Source: CALKUP01 sp964492735 (GTDB lineage: Bacteria > Patescibacteriota > Patescibacteriia > UBA9570 > XYC2-FULL-38-9). From it: a stretch of 64,000 nucleotides of DNA. The stretch spans positions 79,118 through 143,117 of the forward strand of contig CAZBLE010000001.1 of NCBI GenBank assembly GCA_964492735.1. The letters run 5' to 3'. The notes beneath the pieces are model-generated. The model had not been told where the DNA came from, made no database searches, and was given only the letters and a program-made list of their open reading frames with translations. The translations under genes and the position numbers were made by a program. Below, one piece after another: positions 1 to 8,704 of this stretch (positions within the stretch are counted from its first letter, which is position 1; every line of letters starts with the position of its first letter).

Positions 1-580
1 CAACTGCTCCAACCATCCGTCGAATTTGCCGCTTCCACCCTTGTTTAATAATCATCCGAAATTGTTTTGGGTTGATGCGCGTGACCTGAGCCGGCGCAGT
101 CTTCCCTTCTTCGAGCGTGACACCCACGCGCAACTGTTCAAGTGCGGTATCTGAAATTGCACTGCTGCAGGTAATCACATATTCCTTTTCATGTTCAAAT
201 GATGGATGTGTGAGTTGGTGCGCAAGGTCACCATCATCCGTAAAAATTAACAAGCCAGTCGAATCTTTATCGAGTCGACCAACTGGTTTTAAAGAATTGG
301 GCAAATACGTCGGAAGCAGCTCCATGACGTTCGCTTCATCTTTATGAAAATCTGCCATGGTCGTCACAATCCCCTCTGGCTTGTGCATTGCAACATACGT
401 ATGACTCACACCCGGCATCACCACTTTGCCTTTCACCGTGACAATATCCTTCTCATTCACATCTGTTGAAAAATCATCTGCAACAACGCCATTGACCACA
501 ACATGTCCGCGCGCGATAAGCTCGTCTGCTTTTCGTCTGCTTGCTACTCCGCACTGTGAAAGATATTTATTGAGTCGCAT
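1..580 (-). CDS. RsuA/RluB-family pseudouridine synthase (partial, 3' end off the window)
   Basis: The protein should isomerise a specific uridine in ribosomal RNA to pseudouridine. It starts with an S4 RNA-binding domain (MRLNKYLSQCGVASRRKAD, residues 1-19 and onward), followed by the catalytic domain with the family motif GRLDKDSTGLLIFTDDG, in which the Asp of RLD is the catalytic residue. A basic K-R-Q-I-R-R segment typical of the family is still present near the cut end. The start codon is the ATG at 578-580. The gene runs off the left edge, so its C-terminus is unseen. It lies 3 nt downstream of the repeat-protein gene on the same strand, probably in one operon. RluB, RluE, RluF and RsuA cannot be told apart from this fragment. 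Confidence 0.88.
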   Translation of the reverse strand, partial: MRLNKYLSQCGVASRRKADELIARGHVVVNGVVADDFSTDVNEKDIVTVKGKVVMPGVSHTYVAMHKPEGIVTTMADFHKDEANVMELLPTYLPNSLKPVGRLDKDSTGLLIFTDDGDLAHQLTHPSFEHEKEYVITCSSAISDTALEQLRVGVTLEEGKTAPAQVTRINPKQFRMIIKQGWKRQIRRMVGAV

Positions 581-583
581 AGA

Positions 584-2470
584 TTATTTTTTAACTTCTA
601 ATTTTCTTATTGCATCTAAAATGACAGGATTCTGTTCACCATAAATTTTCAAGCCGAGTTGTAATTGTGGCAATGCACTAGTAAACAAATTACCCGTAGT
701 ACCAAATAAGGTTCCTAAAAAGCCAATTTTAGCACCATCAATATGCACCACACCTCTATTCCTAGTGCCTAATGCGACCCATTTTTCAGCAGAGTCATAT
801 CGTGGGTCTGCGAGAATAGCAGCACGCCATTGATCTGGAGTGCGTTTTTCAATTTCAATCGCTTTCTGAATCGCAGCATTATCTTGTCCATAAATTGCGA
901 GTCCCAGTTGCAAAAAAACCAATCGATCGTCTTTTGCATTACCACCTATTCCAAAGGCTGTCGCAATACTAATAATTTTATTTCCTTTTATAACAATATC
1001 TCTGGAGTCTAATGCGACCCATTTTTCAGCAGAGTCATATCGTGGGTCTGCGAGAATAGCACTGCGCCATTGATCTGGGGTATACTTTTTTGTTTCTTCT
1101 TCTAAGAGAACACGAGCTGCTTCTGCTTGTATTGCATCTGCCATAACAGGATTATCAAGTCCATATATCTGAGCTCCAAGCTGCAATTGTGTAAGCAGGC
1201 GATTATGAACCACAAGTCCATCAATACCAAATACTGTAGCTATTTTATGCAAACCCGCACCATCAATTTCTATTTTTTTTCGACCCGGCATTCCTAGCGT
1301 GATCCATTTTTCAGCAGAGTCATATCGTGGGTCTGCGAGAATAGCAGCACGCCATTGATCTGGAGTGCGTTTTTCAATTTCAATTGCTTTCTGAATCGCA
1401 GCATTGTCTTGTCCATAAATTGCGAGTCCAAGATCTAATTGAGGTAATAGTCCACCCGCGATATTTCCATTAATAGCGAAAACTGTTTTCAAAGCATGTA
1501 TACCATAACCATTCATGTGAATTTTTGCTCGCGCGTTTACACTCAAAGCCAACCATTTTTCAGCAGAGTCATATCGTGGATCTTGCAAAAAAGCTTCTCG
1601 AATACGATCTTGCAAGCGAACATCCACTTTTTCTTTTTTATGAGAATTGATCACTTCTGAACTCTCCGTCTTCTTCCATAGATCTTCAGAAAGCAATAAT
1701 AATTTAATTTCAGCAGCCCATTGAGCGGCATCAAAACGAACCAATTTGCGAACGCTGTCTGGGAACTCTGTTTGTAATTGCTCTTTTGTTTTCGTTGTAA
1801 GGGTCTCTGGAGAAAAATGACCGCGCAAAATAAATGTCGCCTCTCCCACTTGATCACACACTAAAATTGTTCTTTGTAATCGAGGAATTTCAATAATCAC
1901 ATATGATGCTTTACGCATCATATCTTTTGAAACCTCACCAATAGTAATCACATAATCATCTGCAAAAATTCCTTCGTCTTCAAGGAGCTGGCGAATTTCT
2001 TGCACACGTGGCTCAAACCGAGTTGGCTCCCAAACAGTTTCTCCAGAGCCTGTTCTATCTGGAGCGTCTCCTGGTGGCAAAATAATGCCGCCCACACGTT
2101 TAATAAACAATGGCTCTTTGGGCGATGTTTCTGTGCCATCAAAATCAAATGCTGACCGCACACGCTGTTGCGCTTGCTCACCAGCCACCGCCAAAAGACT
2201 TTGAATATCTACACCCTTTAATTCACCTTCAAGCATCTGTGCGGCTTGCGCCTCTCTCTCTAACGAAGATCCTGTGACGCCTGGGATACGCTGTGCTGCA
2301 TCGGCTGCCCTCTCTAAATCTGCAAAGAAATCTTTAAATGAATCTTCTGTACCATCATATCGCTGTGCCGTAGCGTACGCATCTTGTGTTGCCCGCAAAA
2401 ATTCCTGCAGCTCAGGAGGCCGTTCGGCCTGTGCTACACGTTCACCTGGCGGACGAGAATATTCCGGCAT
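584..2470 (-). CDS. Tandem-repeat protein of unknown function (about 628 aa)
   Basis: I do not recognise the family. The N-terminal part (roughly residues 1-275) is rich in Ala, Glu and Gln with no signal peptide or membrane segment. The C-terminal half is four tandem repeats of about 75-95 residues, each carrying the core DPRYDSAEKW, then a variable stretch with I-x-G, then a segment ending LGLAIYGxxN or similar. Three repeats begin with TPDQWR. At the DNA level 780-904 and 1305-1429 are near-identical, so the repeats were copied recently or are kept identical by conversion. The ATG at 2468-2470 is a better start than the in-frame TTG at 2474-2476. The gene abuts the stop of scpB and probably shares its transcript. 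It looks like a binding or scaffold protein, but that is only a guess. Confidence 0.75.
   Translation of the reverse strand: MPEYSRPPGERVAQAERPPELQEFLRATQDAYATAQRYDGTEDSFKDFFADLERAADAAQRIPGVTGSSLEREAQAAQMLEGELKGVDIQSLLAVAGEQAQQRVRSAFDFDGTETSPKEPLFIKRVGGIILPPGDAPDRTGSGETVWEPTRFEPRVQEIRQLLEDEGIFADDYVITIGEVSKDMMRKASYVIIEIPRLQRTILVCDQVGEATFILRGHFSPETLTTKTKEQLQTEFPDSVRKLVRFDAAQWAAEIKLLLLSEDLWKKTESSEVINSHKKEKVDVRLQDRIREAFLQDPRYDSAEKWLALSVNARAKIHMNGYGIHALKTVFAINGNIAGGLLPQLDLGLAIYGQDNAAIQKAIEIEKRTPDQWRAAILADPRYDSAEKWITLGMPGRKKIEIDGAGLHKIATVFGIDGLVVHNRLLTQLQLGAQIYGLDNPVMADAIQAEAARVLLEEETKKYTPDQWRSAILADPRYDSAEKWVALDSRDIVIKGNKIISIATAFGIGGNAKDDRLVFLQLGLAIYGQDNAAIQKAIEIEKRTPDQWRAAILADPRYDSAEKWVALGTRNRGVVHIDGAKIGFLGTLFGTTGNLFTSALPQLQLGLKIYGEQNPVILDAIRKLEVKK
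780..904 (-). repeat. Coding repeat copy 1 (near-identical to 1305-1429)
   Basis: This 125-bp stretch inside the repeat-protein gene matches 1305-1429 with only two mismatches that I can see by eye. A shorter third copy covers about 1010-1080 and a fourth, more diverged one begins near 1553. It encodes the DPRYDSAEKW core and the AIYGQDNAAIQKAIEIEK tail in the other frame direction. Confidence 0.9.
1305..1429 (-). repeat. Coding repeat copy 2 (near-identical to 780-904)
   Basis: This is the partner of 780-904 in the same gene, in the same orientation. The near identity at synonymous positions points to recent duplication or gene conversion, and makes the locus liable to repeat-number change and to assembly collapse. 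Confidence 0.9.
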
Positions 2471-2476
2471 AGACAA

Positions 2477-3145
2477 TTATTTATCTGTAAAAAAATCTTG
2501 GGATTGTTTTTCAAGCAACTCTTTCAAATGCACATTTTCATTCAGCTCTTGATAATCTGGCAGCTGCGCGATATCTGTGATTCCTAAAAATTTCAAAAAA
2601 TCAATTGTCACTTGATAAATTGGTGAGCCAGTTTCTGTTTCACCTGCTTCTTCGACAAGACCGCGAATCATCAAGTTCCGCAAAATCAATGAGCAGTTCA
2701 CGCCACGAATCAATTCAATTTCTGATTTACTGACTGGTCCGCGATATGCAATAATAGTCAATGTCTCAAGAGCTGGACGCGTCAGTTCCCCTGCTTGATC
2801 TGTTTTCAAGAATGCAGCCACTTGCTCTGCTGTTTCTGGAGCAGTCGTCATTTGCACTGCACCGTCTTGCTGCACAATCACAATCCCACCACCACGCTGC
2901 TTGTACGCTTCTTGAAGTTTTGAAACGGTTTCTCGAACAACATCTTCAGACAATTCCGTGAGTTTCGCGAGCTTGCGAATCTGCACTGGCACATGATGAG
3001 CAAACAGCAACGCTTCAACAAGTTGCATTGGAGTTGCAGGAGTCATTTCAACAACAACTTCTTGCGCTGCTACTTCAGTAGCCGTTTCTTCTGCGACGTT
3101 TTCGGCAACCGTTTCTTCAGATGGTAATGGTGTGTGTTCAGACAT
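2477..3145 (-). CDS. scpB: Segregation and condensation protein B
   Basis: ScpB is the winged-helix subunit that, with ScpA, binds Smc to form the bacterial condensin that compacts and segregates the chromosome. The family region covers about residues 35-210 and includes LVEALLFAHHVPVQ, the TRPALETLTIIAYRGPVSKSEIELIRGVN segment (quoted here in part: ALETLTIIAYRGPV) and VDFLKFLGI-like residues near the C-terminus. About 30 N-terminal residues are a Glu/Val/Ala-rich extension with no family match. At 222 aa the length is normal for the family. The gene lies 5 nt downstream of scpA, so the two are clearly co-transcribed. No smc gene is in the window. Confidence 0.92.
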   Translation of the reverse strand: MSEHTPLPSEETVAENVAEETATEVAAQEVVVEMTPATPMQLVEALLFAHHVPVQIRKLAKLTELSEDVVRETVSKLQEAYKQRGGGIVIVQQDGAVQMTTAPETAEQVAAFLKTDQAGELTRPALETLTIIAYRGPVSKSEIELIRGVNCSLILRNLMIRGLVEEAGETETGSPIYQVTIDFLKFLGITDIAQLPDYQELNENVHLKELLEKQSQDFFTDK

Positions 3146-3150
3146 AAAAA

Positions 3151-3855
3151 TTACTGTAAAAGTGATTGGATAGTAATAGTATCTTGCGGCGACTGTTGTG
3201 TCACAGCAATTTCTTGTTTTTTCATCAGCTCAAGGAGTGCCAAAAATGTCACAACCACCTCTCCCCGATCACCGGAATCCGCGAGCAATTCAGTAAACGA
3301 AAGTTGTTTGTGTTTTTTCAGCAAATCATGAATCTGCGTAAACTTTTCGCGCAATGTCACAACTTTTTCAATTGCCGCTTTTGGAATCCGAACAATTGGC
3401 GCAAGACCTTCAAGGACATCAACAAACAGATTACGCAAATCATTGAGCTCAAACACGCTCGGCGGGCGGAATGTAATCACTTGCTCACGCACCGATGGCT
3501 TGCTGCCAAACAACTGATTACCCGCGAGCAACATCTGCTCGACACCAGCCATCGCGTCAACATAGCGCTTATACATTTTCAGCTGCGTTGCGAGCTCGTT
3601 TGGATCTTGCTCTTCATCTGCCTGTAAATATGGCAGCAACGCTTGCGATTTCAAAAGCAGCAACCGCGTCGCAATCACCAAAAAATCAGCGAGCTCTTCC
3701 GGCGTGCGCTCTTCAATGGTTTCAAGATACGAAATAAATTGTTCCGCAACTTCAGACAATGAGATGGTTGTGATATCCAGTTCTCGATTTTCAATCAACT
3801 GCAACAACAAATCAAGCGGTCCGTCAAAATTCTGAATTTGCAGCTCTTGTTTCAT
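3151..3855 (-). CDS. scpA: Segregation and condensation protein A
   Basis: ScpA is the kleisin subunit that bridges the two Smc heads. The N-terminus shows the family signature IQNFDGPLDLLLQLIENREL (residues 6-25), followed by ISLSEVAEQFISYL and the helix FLVIATRLLLLKSQALLP. The C-terminus has a winged-helix-like end (VTFLALLELMKKQEIAVTQ) that would contact the Smc head. At 234 aa it has typical length. The start is the ATG at 3853-3855. It sits directly downstream of aspS, whose stop is 1 nt away, and directly upstream of scpB, forming an aspS-scpA-scpB run. Confidence 0.94.
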   Translation of the reverse strand: MKQELQIQNFDGPLDLLLQLIENRELDITTISLSEVAEQFISYLETIEERTPEELADFLVIATRLLLLKSQALLPYLQADEEQDPNELATQLKMYKRYVDAMAGVEQMLLAGNQLFGSKPSVREQVITFRPPSVFELNDLRNLFVDVLEGLAPIVRIPKAAIEKVVTLREKFTQIHDLLKKHKQLSFTELLADSGDRGEVVVTFLALLELMKKQEIAVTQQSPQDTITIQSLLQ

Positions 3856-3856
3856 C

Positions 3857-5305
3857 TTATTGTGCGTCAGCTGTTTTGTCAGATTTTTTTTCTACAACGG
3901 TCAAGTCATATTCAGCAAGCAACTCGTTCGGCATTGCAGACGGCGCATCCATCACTGCTGTTCGACCTTGCATTGTCATTGGGAAACTTTGCACTTCACG
4001 CAAAAATTCTTCACCAGCAAGATTCATAATCATGCGCTCTACCCCAAGACCGATGCCGCCATGTGGTGGTTGTCCAAATGTAAACGCCTCAAGAATATGG
4101 CCAATGCTGTCATCGATTTCTTCATCAGTGTAACCCATGACTTTATAGGTCGCGCGTAAAATTTCTGGCTTGTGCGCACGAATGCTTCCACCGCCAGCTT
4201 CATATCCGTTGCAAATCAAATCGTATTGCTGCGTAATAATATCTTCGATGTTTGTCCCATTCATCAACCATTCGATATGCTCTGGTTTTGGCATAGAAAA
4301 TGGATTGTGTGTGAATGTCCATTTTCCGTCATCTGTTTTTTCAAAAAACGGGAACTCAACCACCCACGCAAACGCGAGCACGCCATTTTTCTTATCTTCT
4401 TCTGTGCGCAAATCAAATTTATCCGCACCGTATTTTTCCATGGATTCTTTATAGGTAATACGTGGAAATGGTTTTTGCTGAATGGTGAAACCCATACCTT
4501 CAATCACCTCTGTCACCATCGCCTCCACAATATCCAAGACTTCATTGTATTCCACAAACGCGAGCTCAATATCGAGCTGTGTATGTTCAAAGCCACGGTC
4601 TGCGCGCAAATCTTCATCACGAATACATCGCGCTAACTGAAAATATCGCTCAAAGCCACCGCCAACAAGCAATTGTTTGTATTGCTGCGGAGATTGTGGT
4701 AACGCATAAAACTTGCCTGGATTTTTTCTCGACGGAACTAAGAAATCACGTGATCCTTCTGGCGTTGCTTTTGTGAGCAACGGTGTTTCAATTTCTGTAA
4801 ATTTTTGCTTGAACAAAAACTCACGACACTTCTGAATATATTCAGATCGCAAACGTAAATTGCGCTGCATGCGCTCGGTTCGTAAATCGAGGTAGCGATA
4901 TTTCAAACGCAATTCTTCTTCAACGTTGAATGTGTCTTTATTTAATTCAAATGGTGTTGTTGCGGCTTCAGTCAGAATTTCAAGCTCCAACGCTTCAATT
5001 TCAACTGTTCCAGTAACCATATCTGGGTTTACCTGTTTTTCTGGGCGGGCGTTCACTTGCCCAACAATCTTCACGACAAATTCATGTCGCAAGGCCTTTG
5101 CTGCTTCAATCGCTTCGGTGTGATTCGGCAAAAAGACCACTTGCGCAATGCCTGTTTGGTCACGCAAATCAATAAAAATGAGCTTGCCCATATCACGACG
5201 GACATCCACCCAACCCATCAATGTGACTGTTTCTCCTGTTTTCTGGACTGTGTCGGCGATCCAGGTCCGTTGTGTTGCCATTGTCGGCTCAGATGTCGTA
5301 TTCAT
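3857..5305 (-). CDS. aspS: Aspartyl-tRNA synthetase lacking the GAD domain
   Basis: This enzyme charges tRNA-Asp with aspartate in the cytoplasm. It has an N-terminal OB-fold anticodon-binding domain (about residues 15-125, with GWVDVRRDMGKLIFIDLRDQ), class II motif 1, motif 2 (RCIRDEDLRADR) and motif 3 (GIGLGVERMIM). Bacterial AspRS is usually near 590 aa because a GAD domain is inserted between motifs 2 and 3. Here YGADKFDLR is followed almost at once by the VVEFPFFE segment, so that domain is cleanly missing and the protein is only 482 aa. Whether it charges only tRNA-Asp or also tRNA-Asn cannot be read from the sequence; an AsnRS gene sits just upstream. Confidence 0.95.
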   Translation of the reverse strand: MNTTSEPTMATQRTWIADTVQKTGETVTLMGWVDVRRDMGKLIFIDLRDQTGIAQVVFLPNHTEAIEAAKALRHEFVVKIVGQVNARPEKQVNPDMVTGTVEIEALELEILTEAATTPFELNKDTFNVEEELRLKYRYLDLRTERMQRNLRLRSEYIQKCREFLFKQKFTEIETPLLTKATPEGSRDFLVPSRKNPGKFYALPQSPQQYKQLLVGGGFERYFQLARCIRDEDLRADRGFEHTQLDIELAFVEYNEVLDIVEAMVTEVIEGMGFTIQQKPFPRITYKESMEKYGADKFDLRTEEDKKNGVLAFAWVVEFPFFEKTDDGKWTFTHNPFSMPKPEHIEWLMNGTNIEDIITQQYDLICNGYEAGGGSIRAHKPEILRATYKVMGYTDEEIDDSIGHILEAFTFGQPPHGGIGLGVERMIMNLAGEEFLREVQSFPMTMQGRTAVMDAPSAMPNELLAEYDLTVVEKKSDKTADAQ

Positions 5306-5321
5306 ACATCTCGTAGAGTAA

Positions 5322-5352
5322 CAAAAAAAGACTTGTTTTTCAAGCCTTTTTT
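5322..5352 (-). terminator. Rho-independent terminator after asnS
   Basis: On the minus strand an AAGGCTTG arm, a 5-nt A loop and a CAAGTCTT arm are followed by a run of Ts. It lies between the asnS stop and the aspS start, so aspS probably has its own promoter or depends on read-through. Confidence 0.7.
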
Positions 5353-5374
5353 CGCCCTGTGTCGCAAGAGTCTC

Positions 5375-6664
5375 TTATGGATTCAATCGGTTTGGCGTAC
5401 GTGGAAATGGAATAGATTCACGGATGTGTTTTCCTCCCGTAATCCATGTCACAAGCCGCTCTAGTCCATATCCAAAGCCAGAGTGTGGCACTGAGCCATA
5501 TTTCCGTAAATCGAGATACCACTCATAGTGCTCTTGTGGTAATCCATACTCTGCAATCTTTGATTTCAATAAATCATAGTCCGCAATACGCTGGCTGCCA
5601 CCGATAATTTCACCATAGCCTTCTGGGGCGAGTAAGTCAGCGCACAACACACGTGTTTCATCTTCAGGGTCTGGTTGCATATAAAACGCCTTCACCTTTG
5701 CCGGATATTTCATAATGAAAATCGGCATGTCATATTCTTTTGTCAGCATTGTTTCATCATCTGCTCCCAAATCTGCATCTGGCTGAATATCAGATCCCAT
5801 TGTTTGTAATTTTTCCACCGCTTCTTTATGGGTCATGCGAACAAACGGTTGTAGTGTTTTTTCGAGCATTGGAATATCTCGCTCTAATAATTCCAAGTCA
5901 GCACGGTTACGCTCAAGTACAGTTTTGACAATATATTGAATCAATTTTTCCTGCACATCCATATTCCCCTCAAAATCAGTGAACGCCATTTCTGCATCCA
6001 TCATCCAAAATTCTGTGAGATGACGACGGGTCATTGATTTTTCTGCACGAAAGACCGGGCCAAAATCAAACACGCGACCATGTGAAAAAATTGCTGCTTC
6101 AATATAGAGCTGTCCGGACTGAGTCAAATACGCTTGTCCCATGTCAAAATAATCAACAGAAAATAATTCCGTTGTATCTTCTGCTGCAGTCGGCGTAAAA
6201 ATCGGAGCATCAATTTTTGTAAATCCATCACTGTTTAAATATTCGTACGTTGCATTAATGATTGTGTTGCGCACGCGTTGAATCGCCCACTGTTTTGGAC
6301 TGCGGAGCCACAAGTGTCGCATGTTCATTAAAAAATCTGGGCCATGTTCTTTTTTGCCAATCGGAAATTCTTCTGCAACGTGAACAAGTTCAATATCACT
6401 GACTTGGAGCTCATACTCCTCTTTCTTTGGATGTTTACTCACAGTACCAGTGAGTACGACAGAAGTTTCAATTGTAATCTGCTGCGCCTTTTCCCAGACG
6501 TCAGCTGCAACTTCTGGCTGTGACACAATCGCCTGACAAAATCCGCTACCGTCACGCATTTGTAAAAACGCGATCTTTCCAGAAGAGCGGAGGTTATATA
6601 CCCAACCGGCAATAGAAACCTGAGCGTCAACGTGCTGTGAAAATTGTTTAATTGGAGTATACAT
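5375..6664 (-). CDS. asnS: Asparaginyl-tRNA synthetase
   Basis: This class II synthetase charges tRNA-Asn. An OB-fold anticodon-binding domain (AGWVYNLRSSGKIAFLQMRDG, residues about 19-39, quoted in part) comes first. Class II motif 2 is FRAEKSMTRRHLTEFWMMD and motif 3 is GFGYGLERLVTWITG. The length of 429 aa is typical. It lacks the insertion that separates AspRS from AsnRS and has the RHLTEFWMMDAEM signature seen in AsnRS. With AsnRS present, the GatCA genes at 48-50 kb are probably needed for tRNA-Gln rather than tRNA-Asn. The stop of the upstream orphan at 6667 is 2 nt away. Confidence 0.94.
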   Translation of the reverse strand: MYTPIKQFSQHVDAQVSIAGWVYNLRSSGKIAFLQMRDGSGFCQAIVSQPEVAADVWEKAQQITIETSVVLTGTVSKHPKKEEYELQVSDIELVHVAEEFPIGKKEHGPDFLMNMRHLWLRSPKQWAIQRVRNTIINATYEYLNSDGFTKIDAPIFTPTAAEDTTELFSVDYFDMGQAYLTQSGQLYIEAAIFSHGRVFDFGPVFRAEKSMTRRHLTEFWMMDAEMAFTDFEGNMDVQEKLIQYIVKTVLERNRADLELLERDIPMLEKTLQPFVRMTHKEAVEKLQTMGSDIQPDADLGADDETMLTKEYDMPIFIMKYPAKVKAFYMQPDPEDETRVLCADLLAPEGYGEIIGGSQRIADYDLLKSKIAEYGLPQEHYEWYLDLRKYGSVPHSGFGYGLERLVTWITGGKHIRESIPFPRTPNRLNP

Positions 6665-6666
6665 AA

Positions 6667-7398
6667 TTATTGTGGTTTTCGTTGTTCAATCATTTCGAGG
6701 GCTTTTTCAATTGCGATTTCTTGATTTTTTGCTTTTTCAAATCGAAGAACTGCTAAACGCTCTTCCACTCGATCCAGTAATAGTGCTCGATCTTCTGGTG
6801 TTAAAAAGCGCAGTTGAAATTCACGCAATGCATGAATAGTTGTATCGAGCTGAACATCTGCATTGAGTGATAATTCAAATGCGTACACTAATACTTTTTC
6901 TGCTTGTCCGATATCATAATTGGGATCCAGCGCGCGGCAATAGCGATTCATTTCATCAAGTAAATCATCAAGTTGATCAAACCGATCAGCGATAATTTTT
7001 GCCGGGATAATGTATTCTTTAAATTCTGCTTGAATCAGATCAACCGCATCATCTTCTCCGGCTTGAATATCCGCACGAATGTGATCGAGGAAATAATCGG
7101 CCACAATGTCAACAATTTTTGTACCGATAGTTTCAGCGGCTTCCACAACTTGAAACAATTCGGATTTTTGATATGGACTTGTCACACTCAAATCCGGTGC
7201 GCTAAAAAAAGCAAACAACTCTCCACGGTCAGAAATTCCTTGTTGCAAACGTTCGAATTCTAAAATAGTCGCTGCTAATTTTTCTGGACTCTTTTCTTCA
7301 CGCTGCTGCTGTTCCAGTGCATGCAACTGCTGATTCAATTGTTCAGTATCAGTTGTCAGCTGAGTTTTAAGTTCAAATAATTGTTGTTCTGAAAGCAT
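6667..7398 (-). CDS. Unknown coiled-coil protein, 243 aa
   Basis: I do not recognise the family. The first 45 residues are Gln/Glu/Leu-rich with heptad spacing and probably form a coiled coil. The middle and C-terminal parts are predicted helical and acidic (for example VDLIQAEFKEYIIPAKIIAD and YAFELSLNADVQLDTTIHAL). There is no signal peptide, membrane segment or visible catalytic motif. It is the first gene of a run with asnS, whose start follows 2 nt after its stop, and could be co-expressed with translation genes, but no function can be assigned. Confidence 0.75.
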   Translation of the reverse strand: MLSEQQLFELKTQLTTDTEQLNQQLHALEQQQREEKSPEKLAATILEFERLQQGISDRGELFAFFSAPDLSVTSPYQKSELFQVVEAAETIGTKIVDIVADYFLDHIRADIQAGEDDAVDLIQAEFKEYIIPAKIIADRFDQLDDLLDEMNRYCRALDPNYDIGQAEKVLVYAFELSLNADVQLDTTIHALREFQLRFLTPEDRALLLDRVEERLAVLRFEKAKNQEIAIEKALEMIEQRKPQ

Positions 7399-7403
7399 AT
7401 GAC

Positions 7404-7571
7404 CTACGATCCATAATTCATTATATTCTCCCCGAATTTTACTGCGAAAATAGTCACAGCCGCGAGCACGAGAAAACCAAGAGCGAGCACACCAGCAATC
7501 ACTCCAGCGGTGCGCCCGAGAATTTCAGCTTGCGTCGGCGCTTCTACAGCCTCACGAGATGCCTTTTCCAT
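7404..7571 (-). CDS. Small single-span membrane protein, 55 aa
   Basis: The reading frame starts at the ATG of 7569-7571 and ends at TAG 7404-7406. The protein has a short charged N-terminus (MEKASREAVEAPTQAEI) and a strongly hydrophobic segment from about residue 21 to 44 (GVIAGVLALGFLVLAAVTIF), then a short polar tail, so it should span the membrane once. It fills most of the gap between the coiled-coil orphan and msrA on the same strand, with only 5 nt to the next start. Function is unknown. The composition and spacing support a real gene. Confidence 0.6.
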   Translation of the reverse strand: MEKASREAVEAPTQAEILGRTAGVIAGVLALGFLVLAAVTIFAVKFGENIMNYGS

Positions 7572-7607
7572 GTGGAAAATATAGCGAAATAGCAGACTCT
7601 TGTCTAC

Positions 7608-8144
7608 TTATGACGCAATCAGCGCTTTAAATTTCTTCTCAAACTTTTCGATTTTTGGACGGACAACAAGCTGACAATACATTTGATCAGGGTTGCGCTC
7701 AAAATATCGATGGTGATATTCCTCGGCTTCATAAAATGTCGTAAGCGGCTCAACGGTTGTGACAATCGGTGCTGGGTAGTCTGGCGCGAGCTCAGCGATA
7801 AGCTTTTTCGCTGTTTGCTCTTGTGCGTCAGATGTTGTGAAAATAGATGACCGATATTGCGTACCAGTGTCGTTCCCCTGCCGGTTGAGCTGTGTTGGGT
7901 CATGAACGCCAAAAAACACAGTCAGAATATCTTCGTATGTGATAACGCCTGGATCAAATTCCACTTGAATCACTTCCGCGTGTCCAGTGTTTCCAGTGCA
8001 GACTTGTTCATAGGTTGGATTTTGTGTTTCTCCACCAGTGTAACCTGGTGCGACTTTTGTGACACCACGCAATTGTAAAAAGACGGCTTCAGTGCACCAG
8101 AAGCACCCTCCGCCGATGACTGCAATTTCTGTTTGTGTGTTCAT
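7608..8144 (-). CDS. msrA: Peptide methionine sulfoxide reductase MsrA
   Basis: MsrA reduces methionine-S-sulfoxide in oxidised proteins. The catalytic motif GGGCFWCTEAVF is at residues about 10-21, with the reactive cysteine in GCFWC. Further family segments are PGYTGGETQNPTYEQVCTG, GHAEVIQVEFDP, FFGVHDPTQLNRQGND and GTQYRSSIF. I take the ATG at 8142-8144 because it starts MNTQTEIAVIGG, the usual position. An upstream in-frame codon at 8168 would overlap the preceding gene. The protein is 178 aa, normal for MsrA without an MsrB fusion. Only one C-terminal cysteine (MYCQL) is seen, so thiol recycling may use a single resolving cysteine. Confidence 0.95.
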   Translation of the reverse strand: MNTQTEIAVIGGGCFWCTEAVFLQLRGVTKVAPGYTGGETQNPTYEQVCTGNTGHAEVIQVEFDPGVITYEDILTVFFGVHDPTQLNRQGNDTGTQYRSSIFTTSDAQEQTAKKLIAELAPDYPAPIVTTVEPLTTFYEAEEYHHRYFERNPDQMYCQLVVRPKIEKFEKKFKALIAS

Positions 8145-8148
8145 AAAA

Positions 8149-8556
8149 TTAATGACTATGTATACCAAACCACTGAGTATTCCACTCCTTCATCTGCGCA
8201 ATTTCAGCAGTTTGCGCTGTAATAATATCATCTGCAAATTTCTTGAGCTCTGGTCGCGCTGTTCCTTCTTTTAATAGCTTCGCCATATCAACTGCTCCTT
8301 GATGATGCGTGATCATGTCATCTAAAAACACATGGTCGAGCTCATCACCGGTCTTGCCTTTCATATTTGCTGTCATATCCATCATCATGTCATCCATAGA
8401 ATGATTCATCGTCGACATTGCAGCTGAATCATTTGTTGTTTTTACAGCAGCATGAGAATTCGTGGCATTCGTCCCCCATAATCCGTAGCCGATAAACAGT
8501 CCGATGAGTAAGGTGACACTCGCTAGCGTGATCGCTTGTGAATTGAATTGAGGCAT
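8149..8556 (-). CDS. DUF305-family secreted or membrane-anchored protein, 135 aa
   Basis: An N-terminal hydrophobic segment (about residues 8-28, ITLASVTLLIGLFIGYGLW) should act as a signal anchor and place the rest outside the membrane. The domain matches DUF305 by the features HVFLDDMITHHQGAVDMAKL and FADDIITAQTAEIAQMKEW, which in this family form a four-helix fold with conserved His and Met residues. A Met/Asp-rich stretch (MDDMMMDMTANM) precedes it. DUF305 proteins are often linked to copper and metal handling, which is only an inference here. It is co-directional with msrA, 4 nt away. Confidence 0.85.
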   Translation of the reverse strand: MPQFNSQAITLASVTLLIGLFIGYGLWGTNATNSHAAVKTTNDSAAMSTMNHSMDDMMMDMTANMKGKTGDELDHVFLDDMITHHQGAVDMAKLLKEGTARPELKKFADDIITAQTAEIAQMKEWNTQWFGIHSH

Positions 8557-8572
8557 ATGGTGTATCTTATTT

Positions 8573-8600
8573 TTTATATGCTCATAGTATCATATATCAA
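8573..8600 (-). promoter_or_regulatory. Likely promoter for the DUF305-msrA pair
   Basis: On the minus strand TTGATA (8595-8600) and TATAAA (8573-8578) are separated by 16 nt. The predicted start site lies about 10 nt before the start codon at 8556. Confidence 0.5.
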
Positions 8601-8704
8601 CTATGATGCATAAGTGTTTGTACTATGGCAGCAGAAGACATGATTCACATCACGCTATATTTTAGTTAATTTGTCAATGTTTTATAGAAGCGGGGCTTAT
8701 TCTG

